NCBI GenBank assembly: GCA_034440615.1
Contig: JAOTOM010003828.1
Coordinates: 31,001-95,000 of the forward strand
From: Ashinkailepas kermadecensis
Taxonomy: Eukaryota > Arthropoda > Thecostraca > Neolepadidae
Direction of reading: 5' to 3'
DNA length: 64,000 nt
Shown: positions 1-11,462 of the stretch, piece after piece
Position numbering within the stretch: the first letter of the stretch is position 1
Layout: each line of letters starts with the position of its first letter
The notes under the pieces: model-generated
Seen by the model: the letters and a program-made list of their open reading frames with translations, nothing else
What the model was told of the DNA's origin: nothing
Database searches by the model: none
Made by a program: the position numbers and the translations under genes

Positions 1-495
1 ATCACATCACATTGTCACACAATCCGTTGTCATGTGATACCGGTGGTGCAAAACAAGACCACCAGCACTGAAGATGTCATCCTGAAGAAGCATGCCCTTT
101 GTTTGTTGTTGACTCAAGATCATTACAAAGAACAGAACCAGTGCTAGGTGTTGGGATTCAAATTAGAACACCAAGGTGAATATATAAAAATATGATAGAC
201 CACAGTTGAATAACATATCACCATTAGTCACTGCAAATGGTCAGCAGCAATAACCATTGCATTAAGGTATGTCACCCTATGAACATCTTGATTCTGATGA
301 CATTTAGCCATGATCTTGGCTTGAATATACACAAGTTCAGATTTTGATTGTCTGACACTGGGCCCATACAAATATCATTAGATCTGCACACTAGTCAAAA
401 GCTTGGGCAGATCCAGGAATTGTCATGGGGCACTTGTTTGAAGGGACACTACTATGCAAGTACCATAAGGAGTATCTTTGGCTGAAAATCATTTA

Positions 496-496
<1 letters not shown>

Positions 497-527
<31 letters not shown>
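497..527. repeat. (TG)n microsatellite
   Basis: About 15 uninterrupted TG dinucleotides, directly visible. The antisense reading gives a poly-(Thr-His) frame that is not a gene. Confidence 0.95.
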
Positions 528-529
<2 letters not shown>

Positions 530-630
530 GGGGAGGGGCACTTGAGCACACAAAGGGGTGTTTTTCCTTCCAATGGGCACCTTTTCCTCTTTCATAGATG
601 CCTTGGCTGAAAAATCTGCTCAGCAAGGGT

Positions 631-850
631 GGACACCCTTTCCTGGCTGGAGGGATGCCACCCTGCATGAGGGGAGACACATGCCCCTCCCCCTGTATCC
701 ACCTCTGGTGTAAGTTGCTGGACACTCAAGCTTTACTACAGGGACACCCTTTCCTGGCTGGAGGGATGCCACCCTGCATGAGGGGAGACACATGCCCCTC
801 CCCCTGTATCCACCTCTGGTGTAAGTTGCTGGACAGACTTTGCAACAATA
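631..850. repeat. 111-bp direct duplication, two copies
   Basis: A segment starting GGACACCCTTTCC at 631 recurs at 742 almost unchanged for about 90 bp, through the GTAAGTTGCTGGACA end. It is a recent tandem duplication in non-coding DNA. Both copies end with a donor-like GTAAGT, but no exon is evident. Confidence 0.8.
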
Positions 851-2308
851 CTAATGGAAATCCATAGAAATGTTGAAAATTTCAATAGATGACTAAAAGC
901 CACTAGAACATTCAAGATATTCAAAATTCAAATAATCAGCTAACCAGCACAACATGAAATTATAAGCAGAGACCAGAAAAAGGACACCACAACCAGAAGC
1001 TCCTTCCAAAGATACAGGCAGGTACATATGAACCTAACATTATCCCATACAAATATAAATATGTTGGTAACAAGTTACTAAAATACCGAACACCTTACCA
1101 TCAGGGGCCATATTAGAAAAAGTCATCAGAGAAGTGGTAAACAACCTGCTAAATTATGTAAACACTTAGTAGGGACCAAACCAACAATGAGACTGGGGTA
1201 CACACCAACCTGCAAGGCAGGCTTGATTGGCCACACCAAGAGCAGGCTTTCTCTATTTCTGTATATAAAGAAACAAAGAAATGTATAAACTTTATATAAA
1301 TGTCTTTATTTCAACAGATGTTTAGCATGAGAACACACCAATAGAGCACATTTTGTGCACCAATATAAGCTGGTAACAATAGTTGGTACATTCTGCAACT
1401 AAGTGGCCAGGTCCACAGCTGACCCATATGGTCACATGGCACTGGCCATCCTGGTCTGCTGTACAGCTCACATCACTTCATGCTCTGAATCATGCAGGCT
1501 CATCTTGTGTATACTCGTTAGATCTGTCTGGAGACAAGACTGCTATGTGTGTCAGGGTGGGTGGTGTGTCTGTGATCAACTTATCAAATGACCTGATCCA
1601 GCCTTGTATGATGGATTTTAGAGTTTCAAGTTTGGATCCACACATCTCTAAGACTGTTCTTGCAACTGTGGTGCAGCTGGTGCAGGGATGGGTACCTGGC
1701 ATGGACAGGCAGATAATTAGCTGACACTTCACACATGTCTTCAAAAAGCATCAGAGCACCACATTCGTCTCAGTTGTTGGCTACTAAATTTGTCTACTAT
1801 GCAAAAAAGACCCTGCTGTCAAATTCTGTTCAGTGTCCGATATTTTATATTTGTCGATATTTTATCGTAAAATGTTGATATCAGATATTTGTTTTGTCAA
1901 ATTCTGTTCAGTGTCCAATACAGGGACCCATGCTGCCAGTCATGTTGGTGATCAGCACTGAATTCTTGAATGGTTGCTGAATTCTTGAGATTAAAAGTTC
2001 TTCCAGAGTACATGTGCAAGGCATCCCACTGTGACATTACATTTAAATTATTTCAAATTCAGTGGGAGATGATAAATATACACAATAGGAGCCAATACGA
2101 ACAGATGTTATTTGGGTTTAAGAGCGCTTCGACCAAAGCATGATCATTTAGCTACGAACAGATGTAAAAATGGTAGCAGAAGAATCTTCTCCTGCAATTG
2201 TGCTAAATCTCAAGCATACTTTTTTAAGCATACCTTTTCAAATATTTAAAAAAATGATATTAGTTATAAAGTAGTTGCTTGATGGGATATATGAATATGT
2301 ATGAACAG

Positions 2309-2437
2309 GTCTTCAGTCAAAGGGTTGTTGATCAGTGGAATGGGCTGCCTGCTGATGTGGGGAATTCCTCATTGAATGTATTTAAAAGTAGGGTGGATAC
2401 ATTTTTTAGGCAGGAAAATCTTGTTTTTGAGTTCTAA
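2309..2437 (+). mobile_element. Non-LTR retrotransposon reverse-transcriptase C-terminal relic
   Basis: The plus frame from 2309 reads VFSQRVVDQWNGLP, then NVFKSRVDTFF, and ends at TAA 2435-2437. This matches the well-known C-terminal signature of CR1/RTE-type LINE polymerases (FxxRVVxxWNxLPxxV...NxFKxRLDxFF). Only the last 42 residues are intact. Upstream sequence is degraded, so this is a 5'-truncated dead copy. The family is uncertain. The signature itself is clear. Confidence 0.75.
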
Positions 2438-2689
2438 TTTGTGATGGATGGGTGAGATGTATGTTAAGTAAGTGTGCACAGCACAGACCCCTTTAAGCAG
2501 GCATGGATGCAGTTTGAAAATTATTGATAAGGCATTCAATCCACATGTGTTAAGAGAGATCAGGGGAACAGGGCTGGAAAGCTAGGGTAGATAGGCATTG
2601 ATAGGTGTGTGAGATATTGGAGGACTGGTTCTTCAGGATGTGGGATGGTTGGGGAGGGTCTTTTTACCAGGCTTATATTATCTTCCATT

Positions 2690-3345
2690 TACAGACTTAA
2701 CTGGATGGGCCCTTGGGTCTCTTATTAAGTCTAAATGCTTTATAACTTTACATGGGGTGTACCTAGCAGTGGATTCAGTACCTTCCTTTGGGATGTGATA
2801 CTGATGAGATTGTCTATGGTAGCACAATGGGTATGATGGGAGGAGTTTGTAATTGTTGAGTGTGTTATGCAATAGGAAGTGAGTCTCTTATTAAGTCTGG
2901 TTGGTTATTGGTTTTACGACACGTCGACCGTTGAGTCATATAGTCACCAATCTCTCACTCAGATTGGTTGCGGGTGAAGAGTAGCGACAGGTGAGATTCG
3001 AACCCACAAACTTTCGATTGCGAGACAAGCATCTTACCCCTAGACCACTCGTCCCCTCTTATTAAGTCTAAATGCTTTATAACTTTATATAGGGTGTACC
3101 TAGCAGTGGATTCAGCACCTTCCTTTGGAATGTGATACTGATCAGATTGTCTATGGTAGCACAATGGGAGTGTGTTATGCAATAGCAAGTGAATTGGTGC
3201 TAGATAGGCTGCGATATATAGCTTCCTAGGAACTTGAGTAAGGGATTGATTGGCATGAGAGTATGTACATTTATAATACCTTTCCAGATAGGCTTAACCC
3301 AGATGGGCCCCTGTGACTCTTATTAAGCCTTAACACTTTGACTTT
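2690..3345. repeat. Segment repeated three times, split by a SINE
   Basis: The block GATGGGCCC...CTTATTAAG...TTTATAACTTTA...GGGTGTACCTAGCAGTGG occurs at about 2700-2850, again at 3057-3175, and in a shorter, more diverged form at 3290-3345. The SINE at 2899-3055 sits between the first two copies. Short antisense frames shared by the copies are duplicates of non-coding sequence. Confidence 0.75.
2899..3055 (-). mobile_element. tRNA-derived SINE, family 1, with 14-bp target-site duplication
   Basis: Read on the minus strand, the element starts with a tRNA-like head: A-box-like TGGTCTAGGGG, an anticodon arm, then B-box GGTTCGAATCTC. A tRNA-unrelated body follows, and the end reads CCAATAACCAACC. 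The flanks carry a perfect 14-bp duplication, CTCTTATTAAGTCT, at 2885-2898 and 3056-3069. This proves retroposition and fixes the ends. The best-preserved copies in this window have a valine-like CAC anticodon. Confidence 0.9.
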
Positions 3346-3359
3346 ATGTAGGTAATTGG

Positions 3360-3689
3360 GTAATCTTTACCTTTCGGCCGACATATACTGCCAAGGTTGG
3401 TGATTTGTAAAGAGGTGTACAGTGACGTCACAGGAGTCAAGGAAGTGACGTCACAGGTGTCGGGTGTCGATGACGGCCACTAACATAACCTAAATTAACC
3501 TAACCTAACCTAAATTAAACTAGCCCAACCTAACCTAACCCAACCCAACCTAACCTAAGCTAACATAACCTAGCACATCAACACCCAACTCCTGTGACGT
3601 CACTTCCCTGACTCCTGTGACGTCACTGTACACCTCTTTACAAATCACTAACCTTGGCAGTATGTGTCGGCCGAAAGGTAAAGAAAGCC
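3360..3689. mobile_element. Mutator-like MITE (foldback) with CCTAA core
   Basis: Two inverted arms of about 105 bp (roughly 3361-3468 and 3572-3689) match closely and pair outward to inward. They enclose a core of irregular CCTAA/CCTAACC telomere-like repeats (3483-3570). The element is flanked by a direct 9-bp repeat, GGTAATTGG, at 3351-3359 and 3690-3698. Long terminal inverted repeats plus a 9-bp duplication is the pattern of Mutator-like DNA transposons. There is no transposase. Each arm carries two perfect TGACGTCA sites. Confidence 0.8.
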
Positions 3690-3699
3690 GGTAATTGGA

Positions 3700-5520
3700 C
3701 AAGCAAGCTTGTGTTAAATTTCCAATACCATTTAAGCACTAAATGCCTCAAGCATAATAAACCCTTATTTCTGCACATGCACATTTGGCCCTAAATCTCA
3801 AGCATACCAATTCTTAAATCTTATAAGTTGAATATAAATTAATCAATGGACATATTACCATTAAATTGACAAGAGAAGCTTTGTCAGATAGGCTGTGCAA
3901 TACTATTAGTAAACAAGAATGAATTAAGCTGTTTGTCATACTTTCCAATCTAGATCCACACTCAAAAGTTTAAGGTTTAAGGGTGGAAACGATTGAGGGC
4001 TCAAGCACACCCATATAAAGAGATAATAACTGTCTAGTCATTCAAAAGTCTACCTTCGCTGGGTGTCTAGTTACAACCCTAGATACCTAGGTAGATACCT
4101 ACCCACCAAGGAATCAGTTAGTTATCCCAGTTTTAGGACGCTTTGACCAAAACATCCAGGAATCAATTACAGATCACAATCGTAACTAAATGCTGTGGCA
4201 CGACGATGCGCCGTCAGAAACGAAGGGCAGACCGAGACCGCATTCGACTGCTTCGCATCACCGGTGATAAATACCTTGTTAATCCTCTTCAAAGACATGT
4301 GGCTTATGTGCGAGACCTTCTTGCACCACCGTTAATCTGGGACGAATCGGGAAAGCACCGAAGCACCTATCACGCGTAACACCGTACCCCGACTACAATT
4401 CACAAAGATGGCTGATGGCCTTTCACACAACACGATCCAATTCGGGCTATTCATATCGTGCGAAGAGGTGATTCTAGCTAATTCATGAATTAATGGAATT
4501 ATATTGTATTTGATGTATTTTCATTCCACCTAATTCGGAAGGAAAAATTAAATACATAAAGTAATTTGATGTAAAAATGCCAGACAATACCGAGTTTCCA
4601 GTATTCAATAAATAATTCTTGCTTACAGCTGATCACGGCCGACCGAGAACAGCTGATATGGGTGTCAGTGGCGAACCCAGGCGATTCAGGAGGGGGTGGA
4701 ACAGGACTGTCCCGACTCTCAACCCCCGCTTCAAGGTGGATGATGCGCGAAGCTTCAGTAACCTTTAGGTTGGATCGATTCGACGATATCCAGACTGCCA
4801 TGAACAATTAGCTGGATATTTTGTTCACCAAACCAGGGTGTTCCGGCCGGTCCGAACATTTACATGTTGAATAATAGGGAACATGACCAATTAGCATTGC
4901 CGTGGTAGCAAAACCAGGAGGGTCCGAACACCCCCGTCCCTCCAACTCACCTGGGATCTCCAGTCATGACCCTCAACTACCTAAACCTTGCTGATGTATC
5001 GCGACGTCCACCATATCCGCCATTGCATGGATACAATCTCCGGGGAATGGCCGCGGGTGGCGGATGCTATGTATGGTCTGTCGAAAGCATGTCTTCCGAT
5101 ATTAACCATTAATCCCATGGTGATGACTAGAAAGAATTGATCCGAACAATCGGGCCGTACCCATCCAATTTTGGACCTGTCCTACTGCACCCTCCGATCG
5201 CTTGGGCTAAAATGCTTTTTTCTCGAAATTTACTGGCAATAATTTCTTCCTGTAGGCACGCTCGAGTATGAGTGGACAGATCCAAGGGATATTCTGGACA
5301 TTCCTCCAAGAAAGCCAACGGGGGCGTTAACGTCTTAAATCATATGCCGGAAGAGCGCAATGGTAACAGAGGAAATGCTATGACCGAAGTCATAGATTGG
5401 AGAGGCCCGCCCATAGTGCCCCAGATTAAATATCGCAATTATTGTGGTGTTCACAAGACCATTAGGAGGCCCTCAATTAAATGGATACCCATGGTAGTGA
5501 GTTATTAAAGAAGCTAGAAT
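3700..5520. other. No supported feature
   Basis: Mixed-composition intergenic DNA. The 78-residue plus frame at 4143-4379 and other short frames show no family signature and no splice support. No structured RNA was seen. Confidence 0.4.
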
Positions 5521-5657
5521 GTTGAGAGGCTGCGGCGCTACCTTCCCGACTTCACCTACATTGTTGAGAAAGGCTGCGGCGCTACCTTCCCGACTTCACC
5601 TACGTTGTTGAGAAAGGCTGCGGCGCTACCTTCCCGACTGCACCTACATTGTTGAGC
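5521..5657. repeat. 44-bp minisatellite, three copies
   Basis: GCTGCGGCGCTACC recurs at 5529, 5573 and 5617, an exact 44-bp period. The third copy is slightly diverged (CTGCACC in place of CTTCACC). Confidence 0.9.
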
Positions 5658-6409
5658 ATGGGCCACTGGAAGGCAATCAATCTCCGCTTAGGTTGACTTG
5701 GGATGACAAACAGCTGACCGGGTCATCCGACCTCCAGCATTATCAGCTGAAATAAGTGGGCACCTCGCGGCGATGTCTCAGGTGCAGGACACTCGAGACA
5801 CGACGGGCTGACGTGTTCCTCGCTGAACTTGTACGTGCCGCCGGTGGCCAGATTGAGCCGATCTTGGGTTCTCATCCACGAGGCCGCGCTTGTGCGCCTC
5901 AGCAATAACAGTCGACACGTCTTAGGAAATTGTATTTGCATTGTCCGTATCACGAGCAGTTACGAAGCATATTCTGTACCACCCGCGGCGCGTTACACCC
6001 GGAGGCGCAGCAGTGTTGCTGGCCTCTCAGGTCGTCAGAGTTCACAAGGTCACACATCTTAGTCCAGGCGGCATCCTGCCCCAATTCCCACCCATCGCGC
6101 CATCTGAGATCACACATTATACTGGCTGGGCCAACGCAGTCGCGAGGTCTTGGTTCTGACCCTCAGGCCACTCGAGGTCACACTGGTGTACCAGTCAGTG
6201 ATGAGTCAGTCAGTTTCACCCTCGAGTGCACCAAGAAATGGTGGGTGAAGGTGATGAGAGTTTCAGTACTGGAGTTAGTACCTTATAATCAGCATTTCGA
6301 GGGCATCACCTCAGGGTCAAGTGTATCAGGGTAACTACCCTACGGCCAGCACCTGGCAGCAGTAGAGCGTGCTCGATCTCTAAGTCACAGACGCGTCCGC
6401 GATGTGTGG

Positions 6410-6760
6410 CCACATTGCAGTAACGCCCAACCTCGCCGAAATATGCCACTCTGCCAAACACCGCCCAACCTCGCCGGAATACGCCACACTGACCCAAACT
6501 TCCGTCAAACGCCGACCTACCTCGTCGAAAAACATTACAAACTGCCAAACACCGACCAACCCCGCCGAAAAGAGTCATTCTACCAATTTTTTTCTTCTTC
6601 TAAACACCGACTTCTCTCGTCGAAATACGCCAGACTCCGCCAAGCTTCTACCAAATATTGATTAATTTCGACGAAATACGCCAGACTATGGCAAACTTTG
6701 CCAACACGTACCTTACTTCAGCCAACTTCTAAGAATTTCGCCAAATTTTACCCTGGCTGC
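6410..6760. repeat. Degenerate GCCAAACACCGxCC repeat
   Basis: Phrases such as TGCCAAACACCG, AACCTCGCCG and GAAATACGCCA recur irregularly about every 35-45 bp and fade to the right. It is an old, diverged minisatellite and explains several overlapping short frames on both strands. Confidence 0.6.
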
Positions 6761-7536
6761 GCAAAGATTGCACACACACCTTCCCCCACTTTAGCAATAT
6801 GTCGAACTTCATGTACTCTGCACAGGCTCACCGACCTCAAACACCATAAAGTTTGCATGAAGCTTGCCAGATCCCCAGGTCAGATCTCACAATAGACACC
6901 AATATAAAAACGAAATAAACGACAATGCACCGAAGCGACGGGAGGCTGACATCTCCCAGGAAGCAACAAAGCCAGACGATCGAATCCGGACCTTAAACTC
7001 TGCACTTCCCGACCCCGACCACCAACGGCAGGCTGGGCATCATCACGACCACCAGCATCTTCATCATTCGCCACCATGAGAAGCTACTGCGTGTGTTTCC
7101 GAATAGCGGATCTGACGAAGGGATGGAGTGGAGTACAATGACAAATAATGCATGGTAGACAGACCCCAATTGGGTGGGACAATGACAATAGCCCTCTCTC
7201 CCAGTGTTTACGTCTTTGAAGTAGGCGCCTGAAGCCCCGAAAATGTCCAATGTGTGCTGGGGATGTCCAAGTAGGCGAACCCTGTCGGCCCAACATGCCA
7301 CATGCCCAACACACTGGCCCTACCAGGAGCCCTCGGCGGCGCTCACCAGCCTTTCCATCCACTGCGTCGCTCACACTCATCACAACAGCCTCCGATGAGA
7401 TACACACAATTGCAGTGTTGGACACCAAGCTAGTCAAAGCCGCACCACCATCGCAAGGCACACGCTCGGCAGTGTAGACTCGCGAAGAGCCGCCAGCACG
7501 AGGCGGGCAGTCGTCTGCCGTCCACCGACGAGACGA

Positions 7537-7757
7537 CAACAGCCAATCAGGTAGGGGCACTACCGGCGGCGGCCAATCAGGTGACGGTGTGACGGGCGAC
7601 AGCCAATCAGGTGACGATATGACGGGCAACAGCCAATCAGGTGACGATATGACGGGCAACAGCCAATCAGGCTGCTGTGCAGCAGGAAACAGCCAATCAG
7701 GCGGCGACACACCGAGCGCCAATGAAGCTGCACCACGGCAGAGAACAGCCAATTAAT
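7537..7757. promoter_or_regulatory. Periodic CCAAT-box (NF-Y-type) array
   Basis: CCAAT cores start at 7543, 7573, 7603, 7633, 7663 and 7693, exactly 30 bp apart, then at 7719 and 7749. The first six read G(C/G)CAATCAG-type contexts, mostly CAGCCAATCAGG, which fits the full NF-Y consensus (purine-rich 5', CCAAT, then C/G-A/G-C/G). NF-Y-driven promoters in animals often have several CCAAT boxes spaced about 30 bp apart. The array lies downstream of the ICE1-like gene. Which promoter it would serve is unknown, and it may simply be a minisatellite. Confidence 0.55.
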
Positions 7758-8267
7758 CCATACCCAACGTGCACATGGCACCGGACAGATACACAGAAAC
7801 CACACCAGCAATCGCACACACGCGGCTCTGCTCTGGTGTGGTCAACGCTCTACCCACTCCTGACGACGTGCACCTCTGGAGAACGAGCAGCCTTCCGTGA
7901 GAACGAGCATTCGTACCAGACATCGAACGTCACGGACGGCCGAGGTCCCAACCGTCAATGCCACTGGCGGTGGCATCGGCCACAAGACGCCGCCGACGAC
8001 GCACAACTCAGCAATTACGTCAGCTCACACGCGACGAGCTTCTGGGATTGGACTGGCGCCACGCACGCAGCGCCCGAAGTCTCGACGGTCGGCGCCTCGT
8101 ACCTCATCAACACCAAAACGAGGCAGCTGGCGAGCGGTCCGCACAAGCGATCCACCAATAACGGACAGTCGGCCGTCGGCCGGCGACCGCTGTCGTATAC
8201 GACACGACACCGCGCCGCACACGACACGACTGTCGCATCAGCGGCGTGTCCGTCCCCGTGTCCGCGC

Positions 8268-8482
8268 TCACTGGTCGTCCCTCGGCCTGTACGCCACGCA
8301 CATCGCCTCGGCTGCAGGTGGCGCGTCGGTCGCCACCGGCCGCGGTATAGATGGCGCGGCGGTCGCCGTTGGCGCCGGCAGAGCCCGCAGACAGCGGTCG
8401 AGGCGGGCGAGCGACTCGGCCGGCACGCGGTGGCGCAGCGTCAGCAGCGCCGCCCTGGCGCCGCTCACCACCGTCTCCGACT
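8268..8482 (-). CDS. Probable last coding exon of ICE1-like gene
   Basis: On the minus strand an acceptor (GCCGCCGCCAG, with branch-like GACTAATG about 20 nt upstream) opens a frame starting ESETVVSGARAAL at 8482. It ends at a TGA in 8270-8268 after the residues AYRPRDDQ. The exon supplies two bases first, as required by the phase-1 end of exon 11858-12025. Leucine- and arginine-rich helices (LLTLRHRVPAESLARLDRCL) come first and a low-complexity tail follows. The GC-rich codon use matches the upstream exons. No AATAAA was found within about 1 kb downstream. Assignment rests on phase, composition and position. A missing intermediate exon is possible. Confidence 0.5.
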
Positions 8483-8591
8483 CTGGCGGCGGCGCGTCAC
8501 ATTAGTCCAGCTGGCGCCCACAGGTACACGATCAGCAAGCGCTCCTGATGATCGTTAATCGCATGATAAACGAAATCGAAACCGTAATCGC

Positions 8592-8620
8592 TGAACGCGA
8601 TATCGCAGATATCGCGTTCA
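8592..8620. repeat. Perfect 13-bp inverted repeat
   Basis: GAACGCGATATC, spacer GCA, then GATATCGCGTTC, with one extra T-A pair outside. It lies about 15 bp from a SINE start. Function unknown; a short DNA palindrome or hairpin. Confidence 0.85.
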
Positions 8621-8634
8621 ATGATCGTGTTGAT

Positions 8635-8795
8635 TTGTGGTTATTGATCTGACAATGCGTTCACTGTTTCGGGTCACACAGCGTCGCCAATCTCTCACGC
8701 CGATTGGTCGCGGGCGAAGAGTAGCGACACGTGGGACTAGAACCCACAACCTTTCGGTTGAGAGACGGGCACCTTGCCTCTGGACTACTCCTGTG
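8635..8795 (-). mobile_element. tRNA-derived SINE, family 1, diverged
   Basis: It has the same body (TCTCACGCCGATTGGTCGCG) and tRNA-like head as the other family-1 copies, with several substitutions in the tail and anticodon arm. No clear target-site duplication was seen. It sits in the last intron of the ICE1-like gene. Confidence 0.8.
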
Positions 8796-8879
8796 AGCCC
8801 GTTCAGCGGTCGTACTCAATACTTGTTCACATTCAGAAACACATTAAGGAACATGCACATCGAAGGATTGCATTAAATG

Positions 8880-9590
8880 GTGGATTCATATTGGGCGGCT
8901 TTGCAATTCCCTCCGACATATGCTAGCCTATAAATGATAATTAAGGAATTATTAGCTGAACTGGCATTACAATGAAGTATTGTCAGTTCAAGGAGGAAAT
9001 GAATTAAGTTCATGTGCAATTAACAACATAGCCCATATCATTATCGGGAAGCATTCTTGAACTGAGTAGTTTCGGGACACGAGTAGCTCGGAAGCATGGC
9101 ATAAACATTTAATACATTTCTGCGGAAAAATAATTGACAACAAAATCGTATGTAGCGACATGCCGCGAGCGACACAAGCTTAGCCACACATCATAAACCG
9201 GCACCGAACGTACTTACGCAAATTATTCTGGATAGTAGTGTGAATGTGACACAAATATAAACAGACCAGTCACAGTCACGAATCAATAGACATGGTTCGA
9301 AAAAGCCACATTTCGTTAGGAAATCATGAGACTATGCGACTCACATCACGCCACTAATAAACCTGACTCGATATTGTGCTGTCCGTAACCGTATTGTCAT
9401 TTTCAAATTGCCTATGTTCTTCTGCTTCTGTTCTTCCTTCTGACTATCGAAGTTACTGCATGGAAAGCAAAAGACGCAGAATGAACGTCAACATTACCTG
9501 GCTTCTATTCTCACCAAACGGAGTCCGCCTACTTATCCACATTATTTTAATACACCGTCCAGTATTGCAGTTTGACTTGCGATAAATTGA
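8880..9590. other. AT-rich intronic or intergenic sequence, nothing recognised
   Basis: No tandem repeats, no long frames and no RNA-like structure were seen. It lies within the inferred last intron of the ICE1-like gene. Confidence 0.4.
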
Positions 9591-9600
9591 CAATTTCCCT

Positions 9601-9765
9601 TCCCGCCACTTCCCACACAGTGACGTGTTGCCTTCCCGCCACTTCCCGCAGCGTGACGTGCTGTTCTCCCGCCACTTCCCGCAGCATGACGTGCTGTTCT
9701 CCCGCCACTCCCCGCAGCGTGACGTGCTGTTCTCCCGCCACTCCCCGCAGCCGTACGTGCTACCC
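9601..9765. repeat. 33-bp minisatellite with TGACGTG motif
   Basis: TCCCGCCACTTCCC begins at 9601, 9634 and then every 33 bp, about five copies. Each unit contains GTGACGTGCTG or a close variant. Because 33 is a multiple of three, frames stay open on both strands, which explains the repetitive ORFs here. Confidence 0.9.
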
Positions 9766-9904
9766 GAGCACGCTTCACCGCGCCTTGGACTGACCTGGCG
9801 GCCTGGGCAGACAGACCGACTCGAGGATGTCGACGGCTCTGCCCACCGTCTCGTTAGTCCTCTCGGAATACAGAGCTGTCAACTCGCCTGGAGAGGGGAC
9901 ACCA

Positions 9905-10330
9905 TGTCAGTAGGGGTGGGGGTGGGGGTGGGGGGGGGGGGGCAGGGGCAAGGGCAGGGGCAGGGCAGGGGCAGGGGCAGGGGCTGGGGCTGGGGCAGAG
10001 GCTGGGGCAGGGGCTGGGGCAGGGGCAGGGGCAGGGGCAGGGCAGGGCAGGGCCAGGCAGGGGCAAGGCTGGGGCAGAGGCTGGGGCAGGGCAGGGGCAG
10101 GGGCTGGGGCTGGGGCAGGGCAGGGCAGGGCAGGGGCAGGGCAGGGCAGGGCAGGGGCAGGGGCTGGGGCTGGGGCTGGGGCAGGGGCAGGGGCTGGGGC
10201 AGGGACAGGGGCTGGGGCAGGGGCAGGGGCTGGGGCGGGGCAGGGCTGGGGCAGGGGCAGGGGCAGGGGCAGGGGCAGGGGCAGGGGCAGGGGCTGGGGC
10301 AGGGGCTGGGGCTGGGGCAGGGGCGCATGC
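9905..10330. repeat. GGGGCA/GGGGCT array, strongly G-quadruplex-forming
   Basis: About 425 bp of GGGGCAGGGG / GGGGCTGGGG units on the plus strand with a pure G-run near 9930-9941. Runs of four or more G separated by one or two bases meet the usual quadruplex criteria throughout. The gene that spans it is on the opposite strand, so its transcript would be C-rich here. The poly-(Gly/Arg/Gln) and poly-Pro frames are artefacts. Confidence 0.9.
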
Positions 10331-10799
10331 TCTTCCCTTCCCCGTCAACATGGTAAAACGCAGGCTTTATGGCATATTCCTCATTGGAAAAAACGGGTAA
10401 GATGAGATTTTGAGCCGCCAATTTTGACGGCGGCGGCGTGTCCGAGGGATGAGGGGATCAAGGATTATCGAGCAATCATGGGGGGGGGGGGGGGTATCGC
10501 ATCATATTGAGAAGCATGACCATTAGCTCACCTACAGACTGCAGACAGTATCAGTTGGGGCCAGAGGTCAGAGGTGAAGGAGGCTTTGGGTTCGGGGGAA
10601 CAAAGGTATAACTGGGGCAGGTGCATCAAGCCCCGAGGTGCGTGATGTTCGGGGATCAGGAGACACCAGATGAACCATCCGTGGGACAAGGGATCAAAAC
10701 GCTACCAGGACACACCGGTCTAGGGACATGGGGTTGGGGAGATGTGGATCTCTGGGCAGCGGCCCCACAATGATGCCGAGTCTGGAGACAGGGTGTTAG

Positions 10800-10935
10800 A
10801 GGTCGGAGGCAGGGGGCAGGGGTCGGGGTAAGGGTCAGGGTCGGGGAAAGGGTCAGGGTCGGGGAAAGGGTCAGGGTCGGGGTAAGGGTCGGTGTAAGGG
10901 TCAGGGTCTGAATCGGGGTCAGAGTCGGGCCCAGG
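10800..10935. repeat. GGGTCAGGGTCGGGG 18-bp repeat
   Basis: GGGGAAAGGGTCAGGGTC-type units repeat about seven times, drifting to TCGGGGTCAGAGTCGGG. Another G-rich, quadruplex-prone tract in the same intron. A G15 run lies nearby at about 10480-10494. Confidence 0.85.
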
Positions 10936-11165
10936 ATCAGGGTTGTGGGTCGGAGGCGTGAAACACACTCAGAACTCACAGACATACCGCCAACAACACG
11001 ATCTGATCATGTGCTGGTCATGTGTGTGCATTGGGGAGAGCAGTGGTCCAATCTACGGTAGTCAAAAGCCATCTATGATACAGACAAGCCATCTATTTGT
11101 GCTCAATTTTTATATTTTCATAGCAAACTGATCGCCTTCTCGTGGTGCACCTGATGCAATTATTT

Positions 11166-11323
11166 ATGTTATTGGTTTTTACGACACGTCGACCGTTGAG
11201 TCATGTAGCGTCGCCAATCTCTCACGCCAATTGGTCGCGGGCGAAGAGTAGCGACAGGTGAGACTCGAACTCACAACCTTTCGATTGTGAGACGAGCATC
11301 TTACCCCTAGACCACTCGTACCC
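11166..11323 (-). mobile_element. tRNA-derived SINE, family 1, with 13-bp target-site duplication
   Basis: Full-length copy with GGTTCGA-type B-box on the minus strand and the TAAAAACCAATAAC tail end. It is flanked by GATGCAATTATTT at 11153-11165 and 11324-11336, a perfect 13-bp duplication. It is nearly identical to the copies at 53208 and 57020, so this family was active recently. Confidence 0.92.
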
Positions 11324-11462
11324 GATGCAATTATTTGCTTTGGCATGAAGCAAAATGCGAACATATAAGACAAAAACTGATTTAAGTCTTAACGTTATTC
11401 ATGATTTCATATGCTACAGAGTCAAAAACCTTTACGTCCTAGGTAGGAAGCACTTTGGCTCA

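Larger units (their letters stand above)
1..2300. other. AT-rich stretch without a recognised gene
   Basis: The open frames here are short, lack domain-like composition and overlap each other on both strands. I see a GT microsatellite at 497-527 and a local duplication at 631-835, both listed separately. No tRNA, promoter or exon can be supported. Confidence 0.5.

Noticed and set aside
6993..7752. 222-residue minus frame with PDWLLPVISS repeats
   Set aside because: The repeat is the 30-bp CCAAT array translated; no support outside it.
9854..10421. Poly-Pro/Cys and Gly/Arg-rich frames on both strands
   Set aside because: Pure products of the GGGGCA array.
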